Source: Trachelipus rathkii
Lineage: Eukaryota > Arthropoda > Malacostraca > Isopoda > Trachelipodidae
Length of the DNA stretch: 30,000 nucleotides
Direction of reading: 5' to 3'
NCBI GenBank assembly: GCA_015478945.1
Contig: JABUQX010086846.1
Location: 1 to 30,000, forward strand
Positions 18,957 to 30,000 of the stretch are shown here, in pieces (the stretch's first letter is position 1; every line of letters begins with the position of its first letter). Under the pieces are notes generated by a model. That model had not been told where the DNA came from. It saw only the letters and a list, made by a program, of their open reading frames with translations, and searched no databases. The position numbers and the translations under genes were made by a program.

Positions 18957-19687
18957 GTGCGCCCATGTGCTTCAATTGTAATTTGTATGAGCACCTGTAA
19001 CCTCGTCTTTAAACGTGATCGAATGGTTGACCTTCAGATGGTGAAATTTCGACTGGTCAATGTCATTTTATCCTTTCCAACAATCAGAGATAATAGTTGT
19101 TCCAGGTTCTATATATTGCTCTATAATATGTGTAAGTGTTGGTGCGTCTCTTTTCTTAACTGGTACAAGGAAGCACAACATTGAACCTCTTTCGACCCCG
19201 AAAACCCATTGCTCATGAACATATCTACCTTTACGATATTTACGTTTAGTAAATAGCGATTCATCTATCTCAACAATCTTGTTAAAACCTCCTATTTTAG
19301 AACTATTGTCGATGCAATGTAAAAAGCAGACTTCACGGCAAAAGTTAAACCAATCTATTACAGTCTTTTCACTAATCCCAATTAAGTTGACAATTTGCGT
19401 GACTGAAATATCTTGTGTGAAGAAATACATAACAAGCAATGCATCTTTATGACTTAACCATACACATTATGAAACCAATAATGTACCGGTGAAACAGTAT
19501 AATTTACACTACACGTATGAACATTGCATTTGAACATAAACTTATTATTGTACTTAATAAAATCACAATTACTACTGCACTTTTTGCATTGCAATTGGTC
19601 CAGTATCAAATGATAATATTGTAAAAAGGCGAGTAATGAGTAATCTTCCGAAAATATTTCATATAAATCATTTAAATTTATTTTCAA
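18957..19687 (-). pseudogene. Merlin transposase pseudogene (right arm)
   Basis: Inverted copy of the left transposase. The initiating ATG is changed to ATA. An indel near 19455-19460, after HYWFHNV, breaks the frame, and a TAT to TAA change creates a stop directly after SDCWKG, so the third catalytic residue lies beyond the stop; more indels follow near the NTIES position. A 3-base in-frame deletion removes one glycine of WVFGG. The zinc-ribbon cysteines, EIDES and ISDCWKG are still readable. Truncated at the same (TA)n boundary as the left copy. Confidence 0.85.
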
Positions 19688-20526
19688 CTTTCACGACAAT
19701 ACTAATTTAGCACTGAAACAAATTATTAGCATAAATCTTTGTGAACCATCACGAACAAAACGTACTTTGAAAAACTGATTTAAACACAATCTCAACATTC
19801 CTTTTATAGACGAGAAAATAATCGTATTCGTGGATTATTTATATCGTTATTTAAGTTAGACAAAATATCGGATTTTGAAGATAGAAAAAACAGCGCGGCC
19901 AGAATATAATATATATATATATATATATATATACAACGTTCAGTATGGTTTTTTTTTTTATCCCCTGAAGGCTATTTAATGTTTGCACTTTGCCTCTAAA
20001 TACTGAATATCCTATACCCAACTAATAATAGAATCTTCCTTTTGCAAATTTATCCTTTTGAGAAGTACCTAATACGATAGAAAATAAAATTACTTATTAA
20101 ATTACTTACTCAAAACCTTGGACATTCTAAAAATAGAAAATTCATTATATATGGAAGAACACCTGAGAAAGTTTGGAAAAAAGGTGAAGGCTATCGAGTG
20201 CGAAATAACAATAACCGATAAATTCATATTTTGTTGGCAAATTTAACTACAGGAGAGACACTCTATAGTCAAATACTATTACGTGTAGAAATGAAAATGG
20301 GTTAATGTCCAAAACACGTGGCATTTTTCTCCGACTCATAAAATAGCGACTAAAATTTTTTAAATTTAGGGTAAAAAAATTAAATTTATAAATTAATTTG
20401 TCTAGTAAATTTTACAATAACGTTCCTTTTTAAAAGAAAAATTGTAATGTAATATATTCTATACATTCTATAACACCTACCAGGTTGGTCTATCGCCCTG
20501 TCATTTGGGCCAGCATTTTCTTTCCT
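19688..20526. other. Mirror of the Merlin upstream region
   Basis: No gene seen. Matches 17024-17877 inverted, except at 19812-19875 and about 19908-19960. In the latter a (TA)n of about 30 bp (19905-19934) and a poly-T run replace the left-arm sequence. Confidence 0.55.
19905..19934. repeat. (TA)n microsatellite unique to the right arm
   Basis: Short TA run with no counterpart at the mirrored position in the left arm (about 17620-17650). Confidence 0.85.
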
Positions 20527-20801
20527 TTAGCCTCGAAACTCTTGATCCTGGAGCACTCTAGAAAACTTTCTCGGCGCAATAGTTTTCGATGCTAGTCCTG
20601 GAGCTATATACTAGGGTAGGGTTTTCAACCTCTCAATGGAACTAGCATCTTCCCTTTGGCTTCTAAAATCGTTCTGGCAGAGCTCTCCTGAGAAGAGTCA
20701 CTTGAAAATGTTGGATGGAGTCTTGTCTTTTTATACTGATTCGTATAAATCTCGAAAAGCTGTTTCAAAATAGATTGATAAGGGTCATGTCTAAGTTTCA
20801 A
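20527..20801 (-). pseudogene. ORF E, broken copy (right)
   Basis: Inverted copy of 16751-17023. Small indels around 20690 (an extra AG in the GAGAGCTC stretch) and substitutions that create stops interrupt the frame that is open on the left. If ORF E is real, only the left copy could be expressed intact. Confidence 0.35.
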
Positions 20802-21049
20802 TATTTAGTATGCAAATTCATTTAACTTGGTAAAAAGATTTTAAACTTGAAACCGTCTCTGGATATTAGAGAGTTTTTTGATGATAGCACAAATAAAATA
20901 AAGACATCCCTATGCTCATTAAACTACTTGTTACTTATATACAATGTGAAATTCTTGAGGCAGTTATTTTTTTTTAACATTTGTAAAAAAGTTGAATAAA
21001 TTCAATGTTTTAAATGAAAATTTTTGTGAACGACCTGATCCTTCATTGC

Positions 21050-21140
<91 letters not shown>
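21050..21140. repeat. Perfect (AAT)n microsatellite
   Basis: About 30 uninterrupted AAT units; the mirrored left tract is shorter and interrupted. Confidence 0.95.
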
Positions 21141-21141
<1 letters not shown>

Positions 21142-21297
21142 GTTGATTGGTTCAATTATAGGTATTATGATTATTATTTTTTATTATAATAATAGTTATT
21201 CAGCTAATCCTCCCAAAACAATTAAATCCTGGAGATTTGGGAAAACTAGTAAATAGTTTCCCGAAATTTAAGGTATCTCAAGACGCTATTTTATAAG

Positions 21298-21298
21298 G

Positions 21299-21333
<35 letters not shown>

Positions 21334-21375
21334 ATATAATATATTATATATATATATATTATATATATATATATA
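21298..21375. repeat. (TA)n microsatellite
   Basis: TA repeat with breaks, mirror of 16175-16243. Confidence 0.9.
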
Positions 21376-21590
21376 ACAAATCATTCTTAAAATACCGAAC
21401 TGATGAATAATATTAGGTTATGTTTCATTCCATCTAAGTCTTCTTAAAAAGCGCTAATTCGTGAGTAATTTATAAATAATTAGTTTTTATTCAAACAATT
21501 TAAATCGGAATTCTCATTCTATGTCGTATACACAAGTGCCCCAATGAGCAGATTCTGCTCAGAAATCGATTTAATTATGCGTGTTCTTAC

Positions 21591-21673
21591 CAGCCTTCTT
21601 TGTCGAATATAGTCGTGTTCTTCTACTTAACTTTGCCGGGCTTAATGGAGAGCCGAGTGCCCGCTGTTACCCT
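21591..21673 (-). CDS. Cassette exon D, diverged copy (right)
   Basis: An 83-nt stretch between the same acceptor (CTCCTTTTTCAG) and donor (GCTG then GTAAGAA) as the left copy, but with a largely different interior. One frame reads VTAGTRLSIKPGKVK, then a stop, then KNTTIFDKEG. This resembles the left peptide in pattern (L--K-G--K, then TT-F-K--G) rather than in exact sequence. The length is one base shorter and the phase that is open on the left is not open here. It may be a diverged paralogous exon or a damaged copy. Confidence 0.3.
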
Positions 21674-21711
21674 CTGAAAAAGGAGATAAAGCACGTTTAA
21701 AGGAAGTTTTT

Positions 21712-21713
<2 letters not shown>

Positions 21714-21749
<36 letters not shown>

Positions 21750-21750
21750 T

Positions 21751-21782
<32 letters not shown>
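21714..21782. repeat. (AAT)n microsatellite
   Basis: AAT repeat with interruptions, mirror of 15743-15820. Confidence 0.9.
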
Positions 21783-21835
21783 GTTAATCAATGAAAATGA
21801 AAAGTATTTATTAATGGAAATGAGGAGACATGTTT

Positions 21836-22255
21836 GTGTTCCGTAACGATTTCTTAGGTCAAGTGGATGTTCCTCCTATTTGTATAAAATATTTAGACCA
21901 GGGACTTAAATGTAAAGTTCCAAGTTTGCAGATGCTAACAAATTGGCTACCTCAGTAATGAATAATGATGGATGTATAAAGATTTAAAAGATGAGGAGGG
22001 AGCTGTAATCGTTGATGGGATGAGCAGGTTCATTGCTTCTTCAACTAAATCTTTCTCTCCTCATAATCCATGGTTCGATCGTGCTTGTTCTCTGGGCATT
22101 CAGACTAGAGACTACGAATCGAAGGTGTAAAAATTCTCGTTCTCCTATCACTCTCGCTAATTTTCATTCAGCTAGAAATCATTGCAGGGATACTCTTCGA
22201 CGAGCAAAGCAGATTTTCATCAAACTAATGAAAAATTCCGTTTTATGACAGCTTA
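21836..22255 (+). pseudogene. Non-LTR retrotransposon ORF2 fragment (right)
   Basis: Plus-strand copy of the LINE linker fragment. One frame reads AVIVDGMSRFIASSTKSFSP, then NPWFDRACSLGIQTRDYE. A second frame continues with SRSPITLANFHSARNHCRDT and LRRAKQ. The PWFD-C and ARN-C---LRRAK spacing fits the region between endonuclease and reverse transcriptase of Jockey/CR1-like elements. Stops and a frameshift make it inactive. The right copy keeps CRDTLRRAK, where the left copy has indels. Confidence 0.55.
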
Positions 22256-23858
<1,603 letters not shown>

Positions 23859-24125
23859 TTAGTCCGTTCTTGCTATCAATGTCTCCTTTAATATACTTAA
23901 TAAGGACTTAGTTTTTAATTTATTTCCAGCACGGAAAATAATTCCCAAATTTTCAAAACTGTCACTTACAAAACTCTCACTTACAAACTTTCCACATAGG
24001 TGACGTTCCTGGGGACTTCGTTTTTTACCTGCTCGGTCTAATCTTTGAATGAGAATATATATTGCCAGAGACATTGACCCTCTGTTGGCAAGTACCATTT
24101 GGCACAACTACCTGTGAATGGGAAT
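23859..24125 (-). CDS. Exon-like ORF C, unknown (right)
   Basis: Inverted copy of 13439-13653, again directly after a splice-acceptor context (TTGCAAATTTACAG). The frame shared at the start (VVVPNGTCQQRV) is interrupted by a one-base insertion before QRLDRAGKKRSP, and the following frame stays open through HLCGKFVSESF to a stop at 23859, giving a tail (FRAGNKLKTKSLL) longer than on the left. Function unknown. Each arm has its own indel, so neither is clearly the intact form. Confidence 0.3.
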
Positions 24126-24167
24126 CTGTAAATTTGCAAGTCAAAAAATGTTTTCCATTTCTTAATG

Positions 24168-24250
24168 TTATATATATAATAGTATAATGATATATTATAT
24201 ATATATATATATATAATATATAATATATATTATATTAATATATACTATAT

Positions 24251-24285
<35 letters not shown>

Positions 24286-24290
24286 TATTA
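24168..24290. repeat. Interrupted (TA)n microsatellite
   Basis: Mirror of 13279-13391, with more interruptions. Confidence 0.9.
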
Positions 24291-24522
24291 ATTTTTTTAA
24301 GACAAAAATATATTTTACTGTAAAATTATTTGAAATATGATTTTGAAGGCAAGCAGAAAGGCATTTGCAAAATTACCCTAATCGAATTTGCCAAAAATTT
24401 AATTTCTTAAGCTGGTTAACTCTTAGATAATTTAAAGATCTTGAAGGAAACTTGGGGATGTGTAAAATTTTAACTTATTTTTAAATACCTGGTAAGCAAT
24501 GTACGTACCTTTATCCTTTTAC

Positions 24523-24577
24523 AAATATATATATATATAAATATATAATATATATTATATATAATATATTATATAAA

Positions 24578-24611
<34 letters not shown>

Positions 24612-24640
24612 TATAATATATAATAATATATATATATTAA
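24523..24640. repeat. Interrupted (TA)n microsatellite
   Basis: Mirror of 12938-13044. Confidence 0.9.
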
Positions 24641-25091
24641 AATACAGGTAAGTTATCTAAGTTATAATTAGGGGGCCGGATTTTTTTTTAGTAAAATGCT
24701 TTATGTGCAAATTCTTTGTAATAATTAAAAGGGATATTTTGTGATTTTAGTCCGAACATTTTTTTATTACTTATAAAATGTTTGCACTTGTATATTTTTC
24801 ATCTCACATCTAATATATAAATGATTTAACAAAAAAAGATATTTCTTTTTATTCTTTATTTAATTTTATTAAGGAAAATTTGTCAGCTGTTCAGTCGATG
24901 TTGTAAAAATAATTTTGGGAAAAGTGCCTTGCATATAATCGTGTACAAAAGATTGTACAAAATACCATTTTCACTTATATTGTTGCTAGATTATTTGACT
25001 ACTAAACTGGTGCTAATGTTAATAGTTTATTGTTCTTGTTAAACTAAAATTCAACAAATTCATTAGCAAGTTAAAGAGATTTCCTATGGAA

Positions 25092-25310
25092 TTATACTGG
25101 TGCACGTAAGTTATACTTATTATAGTAAGTAATTCCGCATGGGTTGTTGCTATATGAGAAGGCTGTTTTACGGGTGGTTTCCTTTAAAAATGCTTTAACA
25201 TTTTTCGTGCTACTCCAAGACATACCACCACATGCATGTGGTCCAGAGGGAAATTTTCCACAAAAATGAGCATTATGTCCCTTTATATTTTTAATAAAAG
25301 GCTGGGGCAT
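25092..25310 (-). CDS. ORF B, unknown, identical core (right)
   Basis: A 72-codon frame from ATG (25308-25310) to TAA. Its last 69 codons are identical in DNA and peptide to the left ORF B. The first codons (MPQP) come from about ten bases, GCCCCAGCCT-like, absent on the left; CCCCAG could also be a splice acceptor. Cysteines fall in HFCGKF, HACGG and NPCGI. No family recognised. Confidence 0.4.
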   Translation of the reverse strand: MPQPFIKNIKGHNAHFCGKFPSGPHACGGMSWSSTKNVKAFLKETTRKTAFSYSNNPCGITYYNKYNLRAPV

Positions 25311-25666
25311 TGCAAATAAATACTTTTATTTGGAGAAATGACTTTTCTCTTAAAAACAAAGTATTCCCAATATTTTTAAGTTCATAAAATTTTCCAAAAA
25401 TTCTGATGCTTAATTTGGTTCATTATTTTCATTAAAAATACCTATCCTGAAATTGAGAGAATCAAATTCTATCTCCCGTAATTGGGCAAACTTGAACATT
25501 TGAGAGCTGAATATGCATTAATTGACCAACAGTCCATTTGATGACATCTTCAATTTCCAAAATTCCTCATCCGGGCTTGAGGCAAGGAATCCTCATTAAA
25601 GTTCGACCACCTCAAGGAAGGAAATAAAAATAAAGGATAGTAAGCAATGCACTTAGTATTATTGAA

Positions 25667-25903
25667 ATGTTGTTTTCTGAGTACCATTCTCTTAATTTAA
25701 CTTCTAAAGTACAAATTCCTTTTCGGGGATATATTAATGAGGAATATAACGATCTAGCTTATCTCGATGATCTAAGTTATGACTTGTGTATTGAATTTCA
25801 GATTTTTCAAAATATTGGTAGCCAATTTCAACATTTTCATTTTGCATACAATTTTCAAATTTTCATGTACTTCTTTATCACTGTTAATAATGTTTATCAT
25901 TAA
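25667..25903 (+). CDS. ORF A, 78 codons, unknown (right)
   Basis: ATG-to-stop frame of the same length as the left copy, with about six amino-acid differences confined to the N-terminal third and no frameshift. It lies about 170 bp upstream of the right BEL/Pao element and reads in the same direction. The C-terminal half is aromatic. No domain recognised. Confidence 0.3.
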   Translation: MLFSEYHSLNLTSKVQIPFRGYINEEYNDLAYLDDLSYDLCIEFQIFQNIGSQFQHFHFAYNFQIFMYFFITVNNVYH

Positions 25904-26071
25904 CAGTAGCATTTAAATATCAAAATCTTCACTCTGTTTATTAATCAATGTGGCAGAATATTTGATACTAGAATTTGAACTAATATAAGTCTCCATCGGG
26001 TATATGAAAATATTTATTTAAGCATATGTTGCCTTCACTGCTCCTCTTTTAATTATTTTACATGACAATAT

Positions 26072-26999
26072 TGTTAAAAATATATATTATATAATGTATG
26101 ATATACCTTATATAATATATATGTTTATTTTATATATTTATATATTTTTTTTTGTTATTTTTGTTTTATTATTTTTATTATTATGGCCACTGGAAGTTGA
26201 AAATTTGAAATAATGACCTTTTCTTAAATAAAAAAAAAAAAAAAGATTAAAGTGAATGAAATTTAATTTATTTATTCATTCTGTTATAAAATAAACATTA
26301 ATAATAAATAAAAATTAAATATAAAAATAATTTTTTATGTTGAACAACTTAAAAATTTATTTTTGATCCCATTTCACTTGATGGTTTGTTTACATATAAA
26401 TGAATCCTCAAGCGAAAGCCGAATCATGCCAGCTCTGCAAAAAATGATGCAAGAAAGTGATTTGCAATAAAAATTAGGATTGGCAGAGTGCCAGACCCTA
26501 TATAATATCTACTGGAGCAAGACTGTGTTCTTTGCTCTGCCTATTTAGGCAAATAAAAATTTTTATTTGAGAATCAACAACTAATTCAGTGGCCACTGAT
26601 AATAAAAATAATAATACCTAATAAAATACTATATAATATCTTATTGTTTTTGAGATAAAAAGAAAATCTGGATTGGGACCTACTACCCCATGTATAAGAT
26701 AAGAAGGCCAGCTTAGAAGAGGGCCCCATCATTTTTTGTTTAACCATATTACCATACAGAAGATGTAATTCAGTTTCCTACTTGGAAACTTCCAACAAAG
26801 GTGAGATCATTTTTTAAAGACTTGGGTTTTGTATGCTGACTAATCCAATCTTGGTCTCACATTCATTTCTATAAATGAATTAGAGGGTGAAAGGGGATCT
26901 AATTTATTAAATATTAACCATTTGCTTTAAATATAACTATAGAGTGAATAAATGAAATAAATTTGAATTTCATTTTTAATAATAATAATAATAATAAAA

Positions 27000-27041
<42 letters not shown>

Positions 27042-27345
27042 TAGAAGAGTCTATAAAATCCTATCCTTTCAGAAAAGGATTGGCTCAGGATTTGGTAATA
27101 ATAGGAAGCAATTTGGTCAACAGAAAGAAGGAAATCAGCAAGTTAGAGAAGAGATTCTATTCCCCCTTATATAAAAATTTCCTATAAGTTGTCTCCCATA
27201 ATTTTTAATTAATCTATAATCTCCTTCAAATTCATGTATATACAATTAATTTTTTTTATAGTAAAATTATAAAACTAAATTTCTTTGAATTCTCCTATTC
27301 TCTAATTATTTTCTTCATTAATTTTTCATGCATAAAATTTTCTGT
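26072..27345 (+). repeat. 5' LTR of right BEL/Pao copy
   Basis: Near-identical inverted copy of 10228-11491. It includes an AATAAA at 26466-26471, the GGCAGAGTGCC inverted repeat, TATATAA at 26499-26505 and an (AAT)n run at 26978-27042. Strong similarity to the left 3' LTR ends at about 27187; the inner end beyond that is uncertain. Confidence 0.75.
26499..26505 (+). promoter_or_regulatory. TATA-like box in the LTR
   Basis: TATATAA, conserved in both 5' LTRs and preceded by the hairpin-forming GGCAGAGTGCC. A transcription start would be expected about 30 bp further on, near GTTCTTTGCTCTGCC. Confidence 0.35.
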
Positions 27346-27374
27346 TATGGCGCAGTGGACAGGATGGGGATTAT

Positions 27375-27850
27375 GCTTCTTCATATAATATTATAGCATT
27401 TACTGATGCTAGTAAAGACATTTATGGTAGTGTCTTATACTTACAAAATACAGATAATAGTGAGCTGCATTTTTTATGTGCAAAAAATAAATTAATTTCA
27501 AACAAAAATACTAATAGATCTATTCCAGTTTTGGAGCTATTTGGGGTAAAATTTGGAGCTCAGTGTCTAATAGAAATGCTTGACAATTTAACTAACACTT
27601 TCACACCTTTAAAAATAAATGAATTACATTTAACTACTAAAGATTTCAATATTTATTTTGAATTGATTATAATAAAAGTTCGAAAATTAAAAAAATAGAA
27701 AGAAAAGGGACCATTATAAAAATAATCAGCTGAAATTTTATTGAACTGCATGTGAAAAACACCCGATAAACTTTCATCATTGTGAAAAGGATCTCAGAAT
27801 CCTAGTTGATTATGTTACTCGATGTGTTTCATATAGGTTTTATTAAAAAA
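27375..27850 (+). pseudogene. BEL/Pao RNase H region, broken (right)
   Basis: The plus strand encodes NIIAFTDASKDIYGSVLYL (first RNase H aspartate, codon 27405-27407), then an AKNKLIS stretch and IPVLELFGVKFGAQCL. This is the order seen in BEL/Pao pol: DAS, then K-R/K, then the IP-LEL motif. Past NELHL the frame decays; where the left arm reads YTDSMV this arm reads TTKDF, followed by stops. Thus the right arm keeps the first half and the left arm the second half of the domain. Confidence 0.75.
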
Positions 27851-28294
27851 TTCACTTTATTTAAATGGACCCTATATTAAATAACAATAATGAAAGGTTA
27901 AAGGTCACTGTTCCCAAATCTCCTTATATAATATATAATACAGATTCCTAATTTTTATAATATTCAAAACTTTTTCATATGTACCCTTATTTAAATTAGA
28001 TAGGTTTTTCTTCATTGAATAAACTATTTAAAGTTTCACGATTTTGTAAGAAAATTTATTCAATATTTAAAGCTTAAGTACATGAGAAAACCCCACTTTT
28101 GTTTTCCAATTGTTGACCAAAAACGCAATAATGCAACATATGAAAAAGTTGTAATGTCTTTTTAAGCAATATCACAAGAAATTTTCAGAACATATCAGTA
28201 TTTAATAAACCCAAAAAATATAAAGAAACAAATGTTACGTATCAACTCAATCTTTTCCTTGATAAAAACAATATAATTAGAGTAAAGAGTAAAT

Positions 28295-29460
28295 TTGCAA
28301 ACTAAGATGCTGATTTTTAATCAAAAAAATCCAATTTTGCTGCATAAAAATCACTCTTTAACAGACATAATAATTAAAGAATTACATGTAAAAATGAAAC
28401 ATGCAAGTGTATATAAACTTCTAGCTATAATAAGAAAGGAGTTTTATATTCCAAAAGCATATTCAGTATTAAGAAAAACATTTAAAGACTGCAATCCAAA
28501 TGTAAATTATGTAATGGCGAACCAATAAAAATTAATCAGAACCATTATAAAGATTACAGAATAAATCCTTCTCAAATCCCCTTTAGAGAAATATTTCTTG
28601 ACCACATTGAACCATTTAATATAAAAATAAATAATGTAGAAGAGAAGATTTACATACTAATTATAACTTGCACATATACTAGAGCTGTAAACCTTGTTCT
28701 ATGTAAAAATGTTGATAACAAGTCTTTTATTTCTGCTTTTCAATTTCATGTGTTTTTGACTTTGGATTTTCACAACTTATAGTCAGCGACCAGGGAAGTA
28801 GTATATTAAGCTCAGTGCAAATTATTAAAAACTTTCTTGATGATGTAGATGTTAAAAATTATTTATTTCTCCATAATATTAAGATTTTAGAGTTTTCATC
28901 TTACCCTGGAAAGCTAGTTTTCTGGGAGGCTTGGTTGAATCTTTAGTCATACAAGTGAAAAATATTATATATAGTGCTATAGGAAAAAATATATTAGAGC
29001 AGGATGAGTTTTCTTTAATAGTTAGGGAAGCAAACATGCTTATAAATAAAAGGCCAATAGCATTTAAGTCAATATTGAGAAACCCTGAGGTGGATCTAAA
29101 TATCCCATTTGCAATAACACCGGAGATATTGCTGAAGGGATATGAGGTTCCAGCTCTGGTTGTTTCTTCTCATTTATTTCATGATGGTATAGATCATTCA
29201 GATGTGATCTGATTGGTCTCCCTTGACCTGATCAGGATCAGTTATATTTGACTCTTTTCAAAAATACAGAAAAGTGAAATCTAATTTGATTGATTTGTAC
29301 TAATGAATTCTTAGCAAACCTACAATATCTTGCCACTAACCAGCAAGATAAATAAAAAAAACACAACACACTCAGGGGAGTTGGAGAATGTGTTGCATTA
29401 AAGAAAAATTTCGTAAACCATACTTTTTACCAGCATGGAAACAGTACAAGAAATAAAAAA
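28295..29460 (+). pseudogene. BEL/Pao integrase plus C-terminal domain, broken (right)
   Basis: The first frame (28295-28528) has the zinc-binding histidines in LHVKMKHASVYKLL (codons 28385-28387 and 28400-28402) and a first cysteine in KDCN, after which a frameshift removes the other cysteine motif. The catalytic core then shows D in FLDHIEPF (codon 28600-28602), the TCTYTRAVNL stretch, D in VSDQGSS (codon 28788-28790) and E in GGLVES (codon 28937-28939), a DDE triad typical of retroviral-type integrases. The 28931-29212 frame ends with INKRP and the domain end; 29240-29460 is the degraded C-terminal extension. Several one-base shifts, including one near 28753, separate the parts. Confidence 0.8.
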
Positions 29461-29865
29461 TAATGATTTAGGAGAAACTTGTTTCTGTAAAAATTAAATA
29501 AATCAAATCAAACAAAATTATAATCCGACACATATCGGATATCATTTGTTGATAAAAAATACCAATTCATGAAAATCTGCCAGAAACAGTTTCCACCATA
29601 ATGATAATAATATTGATGCTGACAGCAGGGTAAAGAGGAAACTGAAGTTCAATGTAGAGAGCTACATAAAAAGCTCTAGACGCCAAGGGCAACTTTAATA
29701 TCTTCAACTATATAATAGTCAAATAAATATATCTATGTCCTTGGTTTAACAGGAACAGAATATATATTTGAATAAAAACAATGTAAATAAATTTGGTTTC
29801 CACCATTGAGAATACATATTCATAAAAATTAAATTCTTAATAGAATTTAATTTTGGTCCCTCCAG

Positions 29866-30000
29866 TGTTAAAAATATATATTTATATAAATTGTATGATA
29901 TACCTATATGAATAGTATATGGCCTTATTTTTATATATTTATATATTTTTTTTTTGTTATTTTTTGTTTTATTATTTTTATTATTATGGCCACTGGAAGT
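29866..30000 (+). repeat. 3' LTR of right BEL/Pao copy, first 135 bp
   Basis: Starts TGTTAAAAATATATA like the 5' LTR at 26072 and repeats its ATGGCCACTGGAAGT segment at the window edge. It resembles the right 5' LTR more than the left 3' LTR over its last 60 bases. Confidence 0.8.

Larger units (their letters stand above)
20802..21590. other. Microsatellite-rich stretch, no gene
   Basis: Mirrors 15944-16750. The poly-Leu, poly-Asn and poly-Ile frames over 20964-21256 are translations of the (AAT)n run. Bases 21415-21481 are unrelated to the left arm. Confidence 0.6.
24126..25091. other. Non-coding mirror region with arm-specific block
   Basis: No gene seen. Bases 24882-25040 are unrelated to the left arm (12510-12694). 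AT microsatellites are at 24168-24290 and 24523-24640. Confidence 0.6.
26072..30000 (+). mobile_element. BEL/Pao LTR retrotransposon (right copy, cut by window edge)
   Basis: Inverted counterpart of 6316-11491. It begins TGTTAAAAA at 26072, has a 5' LTR, a broken RNase H region, a broken integrase with C-terminal extension, and the first 135 bases of a 3' LTR from 29866. As on the left, gag, protease and reverse transcriptase are missing between LTR and RNase H, so the deletion predates the inverted duplication or was copied with it. Confidence 0.8.

Noticed and set aside
20964..21256. Poly-Leu, poly-Asn and poly-Ile frames
   Set aside because: Translations of the (AAT)n microsatellite in three frames.
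26963..27187. Asn-rich frame in the right LTR
   Set aside because: Translation of (AAT)n inside the LTR, ending at the LTR inner edge.
27340..27375. Possible primer-binding site (TGGCGCAG) after the right 5' LTR
   Set aside because: The left arm reads TGGCCGCAGG at the same place, the sequence adjoins coding remnants, and I could not match it to a tRNA 3' end.

Overview
The window is AT-rich eukaryotic DNA, most likely from an invertebrate. It holds no operons or bacterial genes. It has many (AT)n and (AAT)n microsatellites and degraded metazoan-type transposons: a BEL/Pao LTR retrotransposon, a Merlin (IS1595-like) DNA transposon and a non-LTR retrotransposon fragment. Telomere-like TTAGG motifs near 18.74-18.82 kb and the microsatellite load fit an arthropod such as a decapod crustacean. 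That assignment is inference only.

Layout. From 1 to about 6.3 kb is single-copy-looking, T-rich, low-complexity DNA with no credible gene. It contains one GC-rich fold-back element at 3971-4256, bounded by TTAA. From about 7.55 kb to the right edge the window is one giant inverted repeat (palindrome). Its axis is near 18.78 kb, paired positions sum to about 37,555-37,590, and each arm is at least 11.2 kb; the right arm runs out of the window. From outside to axis, each arm carries: a BEL/Pao element (complete with two LTRs on the left, cut by the window edge on the right); a 78-codon ORF (A); an ORF block that is identical between arms (B); an exon-like ORF (C); a LINE fragment; an 84/83-nt exon-like cassette (D); an ORF (E); and a Merlin transposase gene. 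Both Merlin copies break off at (TA)n tracts beside the axis.

The arms are a mosaic. Some blocks of 100-250 bp are essentially identical, while sharply bounded blocks of about 50-185 bp are unrelated or strongly diverged at matching positions. This is the most unusual signal in the window. The left Merlin gene is open for 242 codons with a visible D-D-E triad, whereas the right one has a nonsense change and frameshifts. The two BEL/Pao copies have lost different parts of the RNase H region.

No working gene set can be claimed. The coding matter is mostly transposon remains, plus unidentified ORFs A-E whose conservation between arms deserves a test. An assembly or fold-back-read artefact must be excluded before any biology is built on the palindrome.
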